This document shows, in pieces, positions 39,525 to 49,233 of a stretch of 53,757 bases of DNA. The position numbers and the translations under genes are program-made. This DNA comes from Bacteroidota bacterium (GTDB taxonomy: Bacteria > Bacteroidota > Bacteroidia > Chitinophagales > Saprospiraceae): the NCBI GenBank assembly GCA_029781095.1, contig JAKOXM010000678.1:1-53757 (forward strand), given 5' to 3'. A model generated the notes under the pieces. It had not been told where the DNA came from and searched no databases. It worked only from the letters and a program-made list of their open reading frames with translations. How positions within the stretch are numbered: position 1 is the stretch's first letter; every line of letters begins with the position of its first letter.

Positions 39525-41123
39525 ATGAATCTGACCAAGACGCAATTTGTATTTGAAGGCAAAACCAAACGCGTGCTCATCGGCGGTATGGCACTGGGAG
39601 TGCTTTGCCTTGCTCTCTCCGCGCTCAACGATGACGAGTTTCACACGCGCTTCTGGACCAATTTCCTTCACAACTCGGTGTATTTCACCGCGGTGGCTTT
39701 TATGGCCGTGTTTTTCCTGTCGGCCCAGTTAACAGCATTTGCCGGCTGGCTGACCGTCATCAAACGCATTTGGGAAGGCATGGGACAGTTCATGCTGGTG
39801 GGGCTTGTTCTGATAGGCATTATTGTCATTGGCGTGTGGGGGCATCTCCATCACCTTTACCACTGGAACGATCCGAATCTGAACATCACCGATCCCGCAG
39901 GCCCGCACTATGATCGCATTCTGGCAGGCAAATCTGGTTTTCTGAACCCGGTGTTCTTTACGATCGCCAGCCTCGGCTTCCTCGGCATCTGGTATTTCTG
40001 GGCGTATAAAATGCGTCAAAACTCCATTGCGCAGGATACCATGGAAACTCCGTCCCTGGATTATTACAAAAAAGAACGCAAGTGGGCGGCGTCATTCCTG
40101 CCGATCGGCGGCTTCCTCAGCGCCGTATTTTTCTGGCAGGTGCTGATGTCGGTCGACCCCCATTGGTACAGCACCATGTTTGCATGGTATTCCACGGCTT
40201 CGGCCTGGCTGGGCGCGCTTGCCCTGACCGTCATGATCATAATTTACCTCAAATCGCAAGGGTATCTCGAATACGTCACCTACGATCACCTGCACGATGT
40301 TGGCAAATACCTTTTCGGTATCAGCGTGTTCTGGACATACCTGTGGTTTGACCAGTTTATGTTGATCTGGTATGCCAATAACGGTGAGGAAACGATCTAC
40401 TTCAAGGAACGCATGGAAAATTACCCTGTGCTTTTCTGGGGCAACCTGCTCATGAACTTCGTGGCGCCGTTCCTTATTCTGATGCGCAACGATACCAAGC
40501 GCAAATTCGGAACCATGTTCTTTGTGGCCATCATCGTTTTCTTTGGCCATTGGTGGGATTATTTCTACATGATCAAGCCGGGCGCACGGATTGCGGCTCA
40601 TGAGGCCAGGGAAATGGCCGAAGGCGTTCAACATAAAGTAAGTCTGAATACAACGAGCGAACTTCACACGCCCGGAAATATCCAAATCGCCTTGAGCAAG
40701 GCCGGAGGCGATCAGGCGCAGGAACCCGCAGCGGATAAACCGGCCGAAAAGCCTGCCGAAGGCCAGGCAGCGCCGCAGGAAAGCGCCAATGACGCTGAAC
40801 ATCCGGGAGCAGGCCAACAAAGCGCCACTGCCTCCGACGAACCGGCAACTCCGGAACACGGCGGGGAGACCCATGCCGAGGGCGGAGAAGAACATGGCGA
40901 AGGCGTGGCGGAAGGCCCAGGCAGTTTCAAGTTAGGCTATACCATACCCGGATTGGAAGAAATCGGAATTATGCTTGGGTTCCTGAGCCTGTTTCTGTTC
41001 TTCGTTTTCACCCAGCTCGAGCGCGCGTCGCTCGTGCCGCTGAAAGATCCGTACCTCGAAGAAAGCCTCCACCACGAAACGGGCGCCAATATTGAAAGCG
41101 AAGGCGGCGGCGATCACCACTGA
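39525..41123 (+). CDS. actF: Alternative complex III subunit F (quinol:cytochrome c oxidoreductase, quinone-binding subunit 2)
   Basis: Multi-TM; MSVDPHWYSTMFAWYSTASAWLG; operon position. Confidence 0.92.
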   Translation: MNLTKTQFVFEGKTKRVLIGGMALGVLCLALSALNDDEFHTRFWTNFLHNSVYFTAVAFMAVFFLSAQLTAFAGWLTVIKRIWEGMGQFMLVGLVLIGIIVIGVWGHLHHLYHWNDPNLNITDPAGPHYDRILAGKSGFLNPVFFTIASLGFLGIWYFWAYKMRQNSIAQDTMETPSLDYYKKERKWAASFLPIGGFLSAVFFWQVLMSVDPHWYSTMFAWYSTASAWLGALALTVMIIIYLKSQGYLEYVTYDHLHDVGKYLFGISVFWTYLWFDQFMLIWYANNGEETIYFKERMENYPVLFWGNLLMNFVAPFLILMRNDTKRKFGTMFFVAIIVFFGHWWDYFYMIKPGARIAAHEAREMAEGVQHKVSLNTTSELHTPGNIQIALSKAGGDQAQEPAADKPAEKPAEGQAAPQESANDAEHPGAGQQSATASDEPATPEHGGETHAEGGEEHGEGVAEGPGSFKLGYTIPGLEEIGIMLGFLSLFLFFVFTQLERASLVPLKDPYLEESLHHETGANIESEGGGDHH

Positions 41124-41206
41124 TTTATACTCATTCTATTCAAGCCTCAGTATCCGCAAAACCACCGAACAAACTTTTTACCTTTGGGTTAAAGCAATAA
41201 AATTCA

Positions 41207-41890
41207 ATGACAGCGCTAATCATAATACTCTGCGTCATCCTGATTTCCATCGTTTTGGTGCAAATCGGGAAAGTTACCGAGCTCACCGCCCAGATCAAGG
41301 GGGAGAGTGAAGCAATGCGCGACACCAGCAAATGGAATGGCTGGCTGTCCCTCGCATTCATGGTCGTTTTTCTGGGAGGTGTGTGTATTTCTGCCTACTA
41401 TTATAAAAATGAAATGATGGGCTACGGCCCCCATACTTCGGCATCGGCACATGGCAGCACGCTGGACGATTTGTTCCACATTACACTGCTGTTCACAGGG
41501 GTCGTGTTCGTATTATGCCATATAGCATTGTTCTGGTTTGCCTATAAATATCGCTGGCAAGAAGGACGCAAGGCGCAATTTATCGCCCATGATAACCGTC
41601 TCGAACTGATCTGGACAGCCATCCCCGCCGTCGTGATGACCATCCTCGTGGTACGCGGCCTGAATGCCTGGAATACGGTTATGGCCGACGTGAAGCCTGA
41701 TGAAGATTTTATCGAAATCGAGGCCACGGGGCAACAGTTTAACTGGATCATCCGCTACCCCGGACCGGACGGCAAACTGGGTACGCGCAACTACAAACTT
41801 ACGACAGCCAACAACCAGCTGGGCATGGACTTTACGGATCCCAAAACCTGGGATGATGTGATTCCCGGCCAGGAACTTACCTCCCCGTAG
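41207..41890 (+). CDS. coxB: Cytochrome c oxidase subunit II, N-terminal part (frame terminated by an apparent 1-nt deletion near 41878)
   Basis: Two TMs, IWTAIPAVVMTILVVRGLNAW; ends DPKTWDDVIPGQELTSP* where homologues continue as ..LHLPVGK. Confidence 0.88.
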   Translation: MTALIIILCVILISIVLVQIGKVTELTAQIKGESEAMRDTSKWNGWLSLAFMVVFLGGVCISAYYYKNEMMGYGPHTSASAHGSTLDDLFHITLLFTGVVFVLCHIALFWFAYKYRWQEGRKAQFIAHDNRLELIWTAIPAVVMTILVVRGLNAWNTVMADVKPDEDFIEIEATGQQFNWIIRYPGPDGKLGTRNYKLTTANNQLGMDFTDPKTWDDVIPGQELTSP

Positions 41891-41898
41891 GCAAAAAA

Positions 41899-42717
41899 GT
41901 GCGTGTTCGCATAACGGCTAAAGACGTGCTCCACAACTTCTTTCTCCCGCACTTTCGTGTGAAAATGGATGCCGTGCCGGGTATGCCGACCTATTTCATT
42001 TTTACGCCGATAAAAACAACCGCCGATTATCGTAACGAATTGCGCAAATACGAGGACTACAACGTGCCTGCCGACGAAGCAGATCCAACAGGACCCAAGC
42101 GCTGGGAAAAATTCGAATACGAACTGGCATGTGCAGAACTCTGCGGGAAGGGCCACTACTCCATGAAGCGCATCCTGCGCGTGGTGCCCCAGGCTGAATT
42201 TGATGAGTGGTACAAAAAACAGGAATCTTTTTACCTGACCCAGGTTCGCGGAAAAGAAGATGATCCCAACAAGGACAAGGTTCTGGATATAGAAGTCCGT
42301 CAGCGCGCGCAGGAATTCAGCGACAACGTAAAAAAAGCCGTTGAATCCTCCAATGCAACAGATAAAACATTAACACTCAATCATATCAATTTTGAGACGG
42401 GCTCGTCAACGCTTACCTCGAACAGCCGTTACGAACTGGACAACCTGGTAACAGCCCTGACTGCATACCCCGGTCTGGTGATTGAAATAGCAGGCCATAC
42501 CGATAATACCGGCGATCCGGCAGCAAACCTTTCGCTCTCTGCGGCACGTGCGGCTGCAGTGGCAAAGTACCTGACGGACAGGGGCATTTCGGAAAGCAGG
42601 CTGCGGACGAGAGGTTATGGCGAAACCAAACCGCTGGCGCCAAACGATACGGAAGAAAACCGTGCGAAAAACCGCCGCACGGAATTCACGATCCTGAACC
42701 AGACCACTGCTTCTTAA
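41899..42717 (+). CDS. coxB: Cytochrome c oxidase subunit II, C-terminal CuA part fused to OmpA C-terminal domain
   Basis: VRVRITAKDVLHNFFLPHFRVKMDAVPG; CuA motif CAELCGKGHYSM; then LNHINFETGSSTLTSNS...IEIAGHTDNTGD...RLRTRGYGETKP...NRRTEF. Confidence 0.88.
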   Translation: MRVRITAKDVLHNFFLPHFRVKMDAVPGMPTYFIFTPIKTTADYRNELRKYEDYNVPADEADPTGPKRWEKFEYELACAELCGKGHYSMKRILRVVPQAEFDEWYKKQESFYLTQVRGKEDDPNKDKVLDIEVRQRAQEFSDNVKKAVESSNATDKTLTLNHINFETGSSTLTSNSRYELDNLVTALTAYPGLVIEIAGHTDNTGDPAANLSLSAARAAAVAKYLTDRGISESRLRTRGYGETKPLAPNDTEENRAKNRRTEFTILNQTTAS

Positions 42718-42784
42718 AGTATTACAGACACCGCGAACCCAACGAAAGTCTCATTATACAAATCGTACAAAACTCCTGGCTATT

Positions 42785-44638
42785 ATGGCTCATGTAGTTA
42801 CCGCCGCTGAAACTCTGGAAGAAAAACTCACGCAAGAGTTGGGTTATGATGATCATTTCCATGAGCATCACCATGGCGACAAGTTTCAGTCGAATTTTCT
42901 AACGACCTACATTTTCAGCACCGATCACAAAATGATCGGCCGCCAATTCCTCATCACGGGGATATTTTGGGCATTCGTGGGTGCTGCCATGTCCATCGTT
43001 TTCCGCCTGCAGCTCGGCTTCCCCGAAGCGGATATGGCATGGCTGAGACCCATACTTGGAAAATGGATACAGGTAAACGATGCCGGCATCGGCAAACTCG
43101 ATCCGGAGTTTTACTACTCCCTTGTGACAATGCACGGCACGATTCTCGTGTTTTTCGTGCTGACGGCCGGTCTGAGCGGTACGTTTGCCAACCTGCTTAT
43201 CCCCGTGCAAATCGGCGCGCGTGATATGGCATCTCCCTTGCTGAACGCATTTTCCTACTGGTTCTTCTTCCTCGCCGGTGTGGTGATGTTCCTGTCGCTG
43301 TTCCTCAGCACCGGGCCATTTTCGGGGGGATGGACGGCTTATCCGCCTTTAAGCGCATTGCCACAGGCATCCGACGGCTCAAAAGCGGGGATGACGATGT
43401 GGATAGTGGGTATGGCGCTCTTTGTCGTGTCGTCCTTGCTGGGGGGCATCAACTATATCACGACGATCCTTAACATGCGCACCAAGGGCATGAATATGTG
43501 GCGCATGCCGCTCACCATCTGGGCTATTTTGGTCACGGCTATTTTGGGTGTGTTGTCATTCCCGGTATTGCTGTCGGGCGTGCTTCTTCTTATGTTCGAC
43601 CGCAGCCTCGGCACTTCGTTCTATCTGAGCGAAATCGTCGTAGGCGGTCAGGTACTTGACCGGATAGGCGGCAGCCCGATCCTCTACCAGCACTTGTTCT
43701 GGTTCCTCGGTCACCCGGAGGTGTATATCATCATCCTGCCCTCCATGGGAATCGTATCGGAGGTGTTGTCGGTGCATGCCCGCAAGCCGATCTTCGGCTA
43801 TCGCGCCATGGTGTACTCCATTCTGGCCATCGGTTTCCTTTCATTTATCGTGTGGGCGCACCACATGTTTATGTCGGGCGTAAACCCCTTCATCAGTAAT
43901 TTCTTTGTGGTGTTCACGCTGATTATAGCCGTACCCTCGGCTATTAAGGTGTTCAACTGGATCTCAACGGTTTACGGATCAAACTTCCGCTTCAACTCGG
44001 CAAGCCTCTTTGCCGTTGGGTTTGTTTCCATGTTTATTTCCGGCGGTCTGACGGGTATATTCCTCGGCAACTCGGCGATCGATATCCAGATGCACGACAC
44101 TTACTTTGTGGTTGCGCACTTCCACATTGTGATGGGTGTTGCGGCGTTCTTTGGGATGTTTGCCGGTATTTACCACTGGTTTCCCAAGATGTTCAGCCGG
44201 ATGATGAACGAAACGCTCGGCAAAATTCACTTTTGGGGTACCCTTATCGGAGCATACGCCATTTTCTGGCCAATGCACTATACAGGTATGGCAGGTGTAC
44301 CGCGCCGCTACTACAGTCTCGAAAATTTCGATTCGTTCAAACACTTTGTTGACTTGAACAGATTTATCACTGTGGCTGCCATCGTGGTTTTCTTCCTGCA
44401 GGTATTGTTCATTATCAATTTCTTCTACTCCATTTTCAGCGGTCGCAAGATGACCAGCAAAAATCCGTGGGGATCGAACACGCTGGAATGGACGACACCT
44501 ATCAAACCGGGGCACGGCAACTGGCCGGGCAATATTCCTTCCGTACAACGCTGGCCGTATGATTATGGCAAAGACGGTACGGAGTTCATTCCGCAATACG
44601 TGCCTTTGAAAGAAGGAGAACACGATCACGGACACTAA
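42785..44638 (+). CDS. ctaD: Cytochrome c oxidase subunit I
   Basis: STDHKMIGRQFL, LFWFLGHPEVYIIILPSMGIVSEVL, VWAHHMFMSG, VAHFHIVMGVAAFFGMFAGIYHWFPKM. Confidence 0.97.
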   Translation: MAHVVTAAETLEEKLTQELGYDDHFHEHHHGDKFQSNFLTTYIFSTDHKMIGRQFLITGIFWAFVGAAMSIVFRLQLGFPEADMAWLRPILGKWIQVNDAGIGKLDPEFYYSLVTMHGTILVFFVLTAGLSGTFANLLIPVQIGARDMASPLLNAFSYWFFFLAGVVMFLSLFLSTGPFSGGWTAYPPLSALPQASDGSKAGMTMWIVGMALFVVSSLLGGINYITTILNMRTKGMNMWRMPLTIWAILVTAILGVLSFPVLLSGVLLLMFDRSLGTSFYLSEIVVGGQVLDRIGGSPILYQHLFWFLGHPEVYIIILPSMGIVSEVLSVHARKPIFGYRAMVYSILAIGFLSFIVWAHHMFMSGVNPFISNFFVVFTLIIAVPSAIKVFNWISTVYGSNFRFNSASLFAVGFVSMFISGGLTGIFLGNSAIDIQMHDTYFVVAHFHIVMGVAAFFGMFAGIYHWFPKMFSRMMNETLGKIHFWGTLIGAYAIFWPMHYTGMAGVPRRYYSLENFDSFKHFVDLNRFITVAAIVVFFLQVLFIINFFYSIFSGRKMTSKNPWGSNTLEWTTPIKPGHGNWPGNIPSVQRWPYDYGKDGTEFIPQYVPLKEGEHDHGH

Positions 44639-44653
44639 TCTGACTGAAAAGAG

Positions 44654-45559
44654 TTGATAATGGAGCGCAACCAGGCAAAGCAGGTAACAGTATTTGAAGG
44701 CTTGACACAATCGGTGACCGATTTCGGTTTGCTGGTAAAGTTCAAGCTGACATTGCTGGTTCTTTTTTCGGCGGTCATGTCCTATGCAATTGTATGCAAC
44801 GGAGATGTGGACTGGATGACGATGGGTTTGCTGGCATTCGGAGGCTTTATGGTAACGGGGGCTGCCAATGCACTCAACCAGGTACTCGAACGCGATTACG
44901 ATCTGTTGATGACGCGCACCGCCAACCGGCCCGTTGCCACCGGGCGGATGAGCGTTTCAAAAGCCGTGTTGTGGGCGGGTTTGATGGCGCTGGCAGGTAT
45001 TACGGTACTTTCCATGTTCAGCCCGCTTACGGGGTTTCTCGGCACCTTGTCGCTGATAAGTTATGCCTTCGTTTACACGCCCTTAAAGCGCTCCACGTCG
45101 CTGTCTGTGGTGGTGGGCGCCATACCGGGAGCATTACCGCTGATAATCGGTTGCGTGGTGCACGAAGGCGCTATCTCGCATACGGCGCTGATGTTGTTCA
45201 CGCTCCAGTTTTTGTGGCAGTTTCCACATTTCTGGGCGGTGGCGTGGCTGGCCGACGATGATTATAAACAAGCGGGTTTTTACCTGTTGCCCTCAAAAAA
45301 CGGAGAAAAAGATGCTACAACAGGCCTTTTATCCTTCGTTTTTTGCCTGCTTATGATCGGCAATGCCGCTTTGGGTTATTCGCTGGGCCTGACAGGAGGA
45401 CTTGCAACACTTGTGCTGGTTGCGTTGAACGCTTATTGGGCGTGGTATTGCTGGAAGTTGTATAAAGAGTGTTCGCGGGAAGCGGCGCGCAGGCAAATGT
45501 TTTTTTCTTTTCTGCATTTGCCGGTGTCGCTGATCGTACTGCTGATTGACAAAATGTAA
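44654..45559 (+). CDS. ctaB: Heme o synthase (protoheme IX farnesyltransferase)
   Basis: NALNQVLERDYDLLMTRTANRPVATGRMS, YAFVYTPLKRSTSLSVVVGAIPGALPLIIG. Confidence 0.95.
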   Translation: MIMERNQAKQVTVFEGLTQSVTDFGLLVKFKLTLLVLFSAVMSYAIVCNGDVDWMTMGLLAFGGFMVTGAANALNQVLERDYDLLMTRTANRPVATGRMSVSKAVLWAGLMALAGITVLSMFSPLTGFLGTLSLISYAFVYTPLKRSTSLSVVVGAIPGALPLIIGCVVHEGAISHTALMLFTLQFLWQFPHFWAVAWLADDDYKQAGFYLLPSKNGEKDATTGLLSFVFCLLMIGNAALGYSLGLTGGLATLVLVALNAYWAWYCWKLYKECSREAARRQMFFSFLHLPVSLIVLLIDKM

Positions 45560-45639
45560 AATTTGATCGCGGTTGATAATCGTTTATCCGGGTTGGGCAC
45601 CAACCTTGCAGACGGTTATCAAGCGTTTAAACCAAAAAT

Positions 45640-46221
45640 ATGGGTGCTGTTTCATCTCCCGTAATAAGCCGGAACAAGATCTATCCGCAAAAACTGGCGT
45701 TGTGGGTTGCCATCGGAAGCATCATAATGATGTTCGGCGCCTTTACAAGTGCCTATGTGGTACGGCGTTCGGCGGGCAACTGGCTGGAGTTTAAACTCCC
45801 GGATATTTTCTTTTTTAATACAGTGGTGATCGTTGCGAGCAGTTTTACGATTCACTATGCATACCACTCGTTTAAAAAAGGGAACGAAAAATTGTATAAA
45901 GCGCTGCTGGTCACAACCTTTGCGCTGGGTATTGCTTTTGTGATACTACAGTACAAGGGCTGGGAAGCCCTCAACGCAATAGGCGCGACTTTTACTGCAA
46001 ATCCCTCCAGTTCGTTCGTATACGTAATTTCGGGGATGCATGCAGCCCACGTACTGGGCGGTATCGCCGCATTGGTTGTTGCGCTGACGCATGCTTTTAT
46101 ATTGCCGTTCAAACCGACTGTGCGGCGCAGGCAGCGTTTCGAACTGGTGGTGCATTACTGGCATTTTGTTGATGTGCTTTGGGTATATCTCATCATGTTT
46201 TTCATGCTCCAATCGCAATAA
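45640..46221 (+). CDS. Cytochrome c oxidase subunit III-like protein (copy 1)
   Basis: SGMHAAHVLGGIAALVVALTHAF, RFELVVHYWHFVDVLWVYLIMFF. Confidence 0.92.
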   Translation: MGAVSSPVISRNKIYPQKLALWVAIGSIIMMFGAFTSAYVVRRSAGNWLEFKLPDIFFFNTVVIVASSFTIHYAYHSFKKGNEKLYKALLVTTFALGIAFVILQYKGWEALNAIGATFTANPSSSFVYVISGMHAAHVLGGIAALVVALTHAFILPFKPTVRRRQRFELVVHYWHFVDVLWVYLIMFFMLQSQ

Positions 46222-46302
46222 AATAAATCGTCCGCCTTTCCGCATCTGCCGGTCGGCGACCAAATAAGAATAAAGCCTAATATTAATAACTGACTGATTA
46301 TC

Positions 46303-47205
46303 ATGGCAGAAACATCTGTTGCTCACGCACACGAAGCGCACGATCAGGGGGAAGGACCCGAACTTTGGGAAGGCGGGAAACCACCGTTTAAGGCCAGTTA
46401 CGGCAAGTTGATGATGTGGTATTTCCTCGTATCGGACGCATTCACGTTCGCCGGATTTCTGATTGCCTACGGCGCGCTGCGTTTCAGCATGCCGACCTGG
46501 CCGGAGCCGGACTTTGTGTTTGCATCCTTTCCGTTTGTAAAGGCCCACTGGCCATTGATTTTTGTTACGTTCATGACATTCGTGCTGATTTTCAGCTCGG
46601 TGACGATGGTGCGTGCCGTACAGGAAGGACACCGCGAAAACAGGCGGGGCGTCGTATTCTGGATGATCCTGACCATCCTTGGCGGGGCAACCTTTCTTGG
46701 CAGCCAGGCATACGAATGGACAACGCTGATCGTGCATGAAAATGTAAGCGTACGGCAAAACCCGTTTGGACGTCATATCGCCGATGGTGTGTACCTCAAC
46801 GACGACGGCACGGAAGCCAAAAAGCCCGATGGCACGCCCGATACCTTTCACAACGGGGAGTCATACCTGTTGCATACGCACAAGGTGACTCAACCCGACG
46901 GTACGGTAAAAGAAGTATTGAATCAGCGCAAAGTGAAATATACAACCGGCGCCTATGCCGGCCGGACGGGTGTCCAGGAACTGGGACCGAAAGCATTCGG
47001 CGCACTCTTTTTCTTTATCACGGGTTTCCACGGTTTTCACGTGTTTTCAGGCGTGCTGTTCCTTTCCATTATCATGATCAATGCCGCAAGCGGTCTTTAT
47101 GCCGCCCGTCGCAACGGATACGAAATGGTGGAAAAGATCGGCCTCTACTGGCACTTTGTGGATTTGGTCTGGGTATTTGTGTTCCTCGTGTTTTACCTGC
47201 TCTGA
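46303..47205 (+). CDS. Cytochrome c oxidase subunit III (copy 2)
   Basis: GFHGFHVFSGVLFLSIIMINA, GLYWHFVDLVWVFVFLVFYLL; hydrophilic insertion in the middle. Confidence 0.92.
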   Translation: MAETSVAHAHEAHDQGEGPELWEGGKPPFKASYGKLMMWYFLVSDAFTFAGFLIAYGALRFSMPTWPEPDFVFASFPFVKAHWPLIFVTFMTFVLIFSSVTMVRAVQEGHRENRRGVVFWMILTILGGATFLGSQAYEWTTLIVHENVSVRQNPFGRHIADGVYLNDDGTEAKKPDGTPDTFHNGESYLLHTHKVTQPDGTVKEVLNQRKVKYTTGAYAGRTGVQELGPKAFGALFFFITGFHGFHVFSGVLFLSIIMINAASGLYAARRNGYEMVEKIGLYWHFVDLVWVFVFLVFYLL

Positions 47206-47260
47206 TCCTCCCGAACCATCCTGTTAACAACGCATCAACAGTTCAACAATTCAACATTTT

Positions 47261-47695
47261 TTGAAAATGGCTGGACATCAAACATATGAAGAACAAAAGG
47301 CGCTGGTATTTCGAGGTCTTATGATACTCGGCGCCGTTACCATTGTGGAAGTAGTAGTTGCCTTATTCGCCAAAGGTCACATCATTGAAGGCGTATCGTT
47401 TAAACATGGATTTGGCCACTACCTCTACATGTTGTTGATGGTAGGCTTTTCCTTCTTCAAGGCATATTTCATCATTTTCTTTTTCATGCACATGGCCTAT
47501 GAAGTACGCGGGCTGATGCTGAGCGTTCTGCTGCCGACCACCCTGCTCATCTGGGCGATCATCGCTTTCTTCCAGGAAGGCAGCTCGTGGGGTGCAAGAA
47601 GGGAACTGATCAAAGAAAAGAATGAGGAAGTAGCCAAACCTGCATCCTCCGGCCAACCGACAGGGTATCTGTTGCCCGGTACAATGAAAGGTTAA
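47261..47695 (+). CDS. Cytochrome c oxidase subunit IV family protein
   Basis: Three TMs, SFFKAYFIIFFFMHMAYE; operon position. Confidence 0.85.
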   Translation: MKMAGHQTYEEQKALVFRGLMILGAVTIVEVVVALFAKGHIIEGVSFKHGFGHYLYMLLMVGFSFFKAYFIIFFFMHMAYEVRGLMLSVLLPTTLLIWAIIAFFQEGSSWGARRELIKEKNEEVAKPASSGQPTGYLLPGTMKG

Positions 47696-47702
47696 CAATA
47701 CC

Positions 47703-47738
47703 AAAAAAGGCGGGGCAACAAAACCTCGCCTTTTTTGT
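47703..47738 (+). terminator. Intrinsic terminator after COX IV
   Basis: AAAAAAGGCGGGGCAACAAAACCTCGCCTTTTTTG. Confidence 0.75.
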
Positions 47739-47754
47739 TATTTGACAGAAATTT

Positions 47755-48378
47755 ATGGAAAATAACGACGGAAAGCCCTCAGCCGGGCGAAAAATCTATA
47801 TAGCCGCAGCGCTGTTCCTCATTCTCATCGTATTGCCGGGAGCATCCTGGCTGTACCTTCGCGGCGGCCTCAACTGGCACAAAAAGGCCGTGGCCGAACT
47901 CTCGGTGTACGGAAAGATCAGGAGTGTCCCTATTATATGGCAGGATCAGACCAAGGAAGATCTCCTGAAAACCAAAGTCGTCGTTATACACAGTTTCGGC
48001 GACAACCCGGACCTCACCGAGGCCAACAAGAAGATAATCGATACGGGTGAAAGGCTCTTCAAGCAATTCGGTAATAATCCGTACTTCCGCCTCGCCATGA
48101 TCTACAAGGGCGGGACAGCCGAATTCCGATCCTATGCGCAGACCCTGCCCAGCGCCGATTATGCCACCTGGGTGTGGACGGGCGGCGTGGGGGCATGGCA
48201 GCCTATCCTTCAGAACGGTTATGAATACTACTGCATGTCGGAAAAAACGAAACCCGATCCGGAATACTACGCGTTGGCCGATACCGCGGGTACTATTCGC
48301 AGATATTACAACGCATTGGATGACAAACAAGTAGACCGGATGGTGCAGCATATCGCGTTGCTCCTGCCGACACAATAA
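47755..48378 (+). CDS. SCO1/SenC-like thioredoxin-fold protein lacking the CxxxC motif
   Basis: N-terminal TM; WVWTGGVGAWQPILQNGYEYY and YALADTAGTIRRYYNALDDKQVDRMVQHIALLLP SCO-like tail; only one Cys in the ORF. Confidence 0.65.
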   Translation: MENNDGKPSAGRKIYIAAALFLILIVLPGASWLYLRGGLNWHKKAVAELSVYGKIRSVPIIWQDQTKEDLLKTKVVVIHSFGDNPDLTEANKKIIDTGERLFKQFGNNPYFRLAMIYKGGTAEFRSYAQTLPSADYATWVWTGGVGAWQPILQNGYEYYCMSEKTKPDPEYYALADTAGTIRRYYNALDDKQVDRMVQHIALLLPTQ

Positions 48379-48387
48379 GTACTGCAT

Positions 48388-48933
48388 ATGTCAACAGTTC
48401 AAGCCAATATTCAACTCGAAAAACGCCTCAACGTGGTGGCATATATCGTGTCTGCCGTCGTGTTGCTGCTGGTCGGGATGATGCGCCGGTATAAAGTTGA
48501 AATTCCGGGTATTGACTTCAGTTTTTTGCCGCCCTTGCACGCTTCGCTGAATGCGCTTACGGCCGTCATTCTGCTTGCGGCACTCTATTTTATAAAAAAC
48601 AAGCAGGTGGAAAACCACCGCAGGGCCATCTATGCAGCCATGACCTGCTCTGCACTTTTCCTGCTTTCCTACGTTTTGTACCACTTTACTACCCCGGAGA
48701 CGCGCTATGAAGGGGTGGGCGTATGGCGAACGGTTTATTTCTTTTTCCTGATCACACACGTCATACTTGCGGCCCTGACGCTTCCGTTTATTCTTTTTAC
48801 ATTTACACGCGCTTATACAGGGCAGTTTGCGCGGCATAAAAAAATGGCGCGCTGGGTTTATCCCCTCTGGTTGTATGTAGCCGTGACCGGACCTGTTTGT
48901 TACCTGATGCTGCGTCCTTACTATCCGAATTGA
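48388..48933 (+). CDS. DUF420 domain membrane protein
   Basis: LPPLHASLNALTAVILLAALYFIKNKQVENHRRAIYAAM; usual neighbour of COX assembly genes. Confidence 0.88.
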   Translation: MSTVQANIQLEKRLNVVAYIVSAVVLLLVGMMRRYKVEIPGIDFSFLPPLHASLNALTAVILLAALYFIKNKQVENHRRAIYAAMTCSALFLLSYVLYHFTTPETRYEGVGVWRTVYFFFLITHVILAALTLPFILFTFTRAYTGQFARHKKMARWVYPLWLYVAVTGPVCYLMLRPYYPN

Positions 48934-48945
48934 CAATAAGAGATT

Positions 48946-49233
48946 ATGAAAAATCGCATTTTACAATTCATACGATTGTCCGCCCTGCTTTTCCTGCTGG
49001 CGGGATCTGCTGCGCCCGCCTCCGCCCAGTGTCCGATGTGTCGCATGTCGGCAGAATCGAACCTTAAAAACGGCGGCACCGACGGACGCGGACTGAATGC
49101 GGGTATTATGTATATGCTGTTGTTGCCCTATCTGACGGCCGCCAGTATCGGTTTTTGGTGGTGGTACAACCGCAAAGACGAAGATGAAGAATCCGAATCG
49201 TTTTCAGAAGAAGACTTCGCCACCTACAATTAA
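48946..49233 (+). CDS. Small exported/anchored protein with CPMCRM motif
   Basis: Signal peptide ending ASAQ, then CPMCRMSAESNLKNGGTDGRGLNAGIMYMLLLPYL and acidic tail. Confidence 0.7.
   Translation: MKNRILQFIRLSALLFLLAGSAAPASAQCPMCRMSAESNLKNGGTDGRGLNAGIMYMLLLPYLTAASIGFWWWYNRKDEDEESESFSEEDFATYN

Noticed and set aside
46740-46980. Hydrophilic insertion in the second COX III as a novelty
   Set aside because: I believe similar insertions occur in other Bacteroidota COX III proteins; not distinctive enough without alignment
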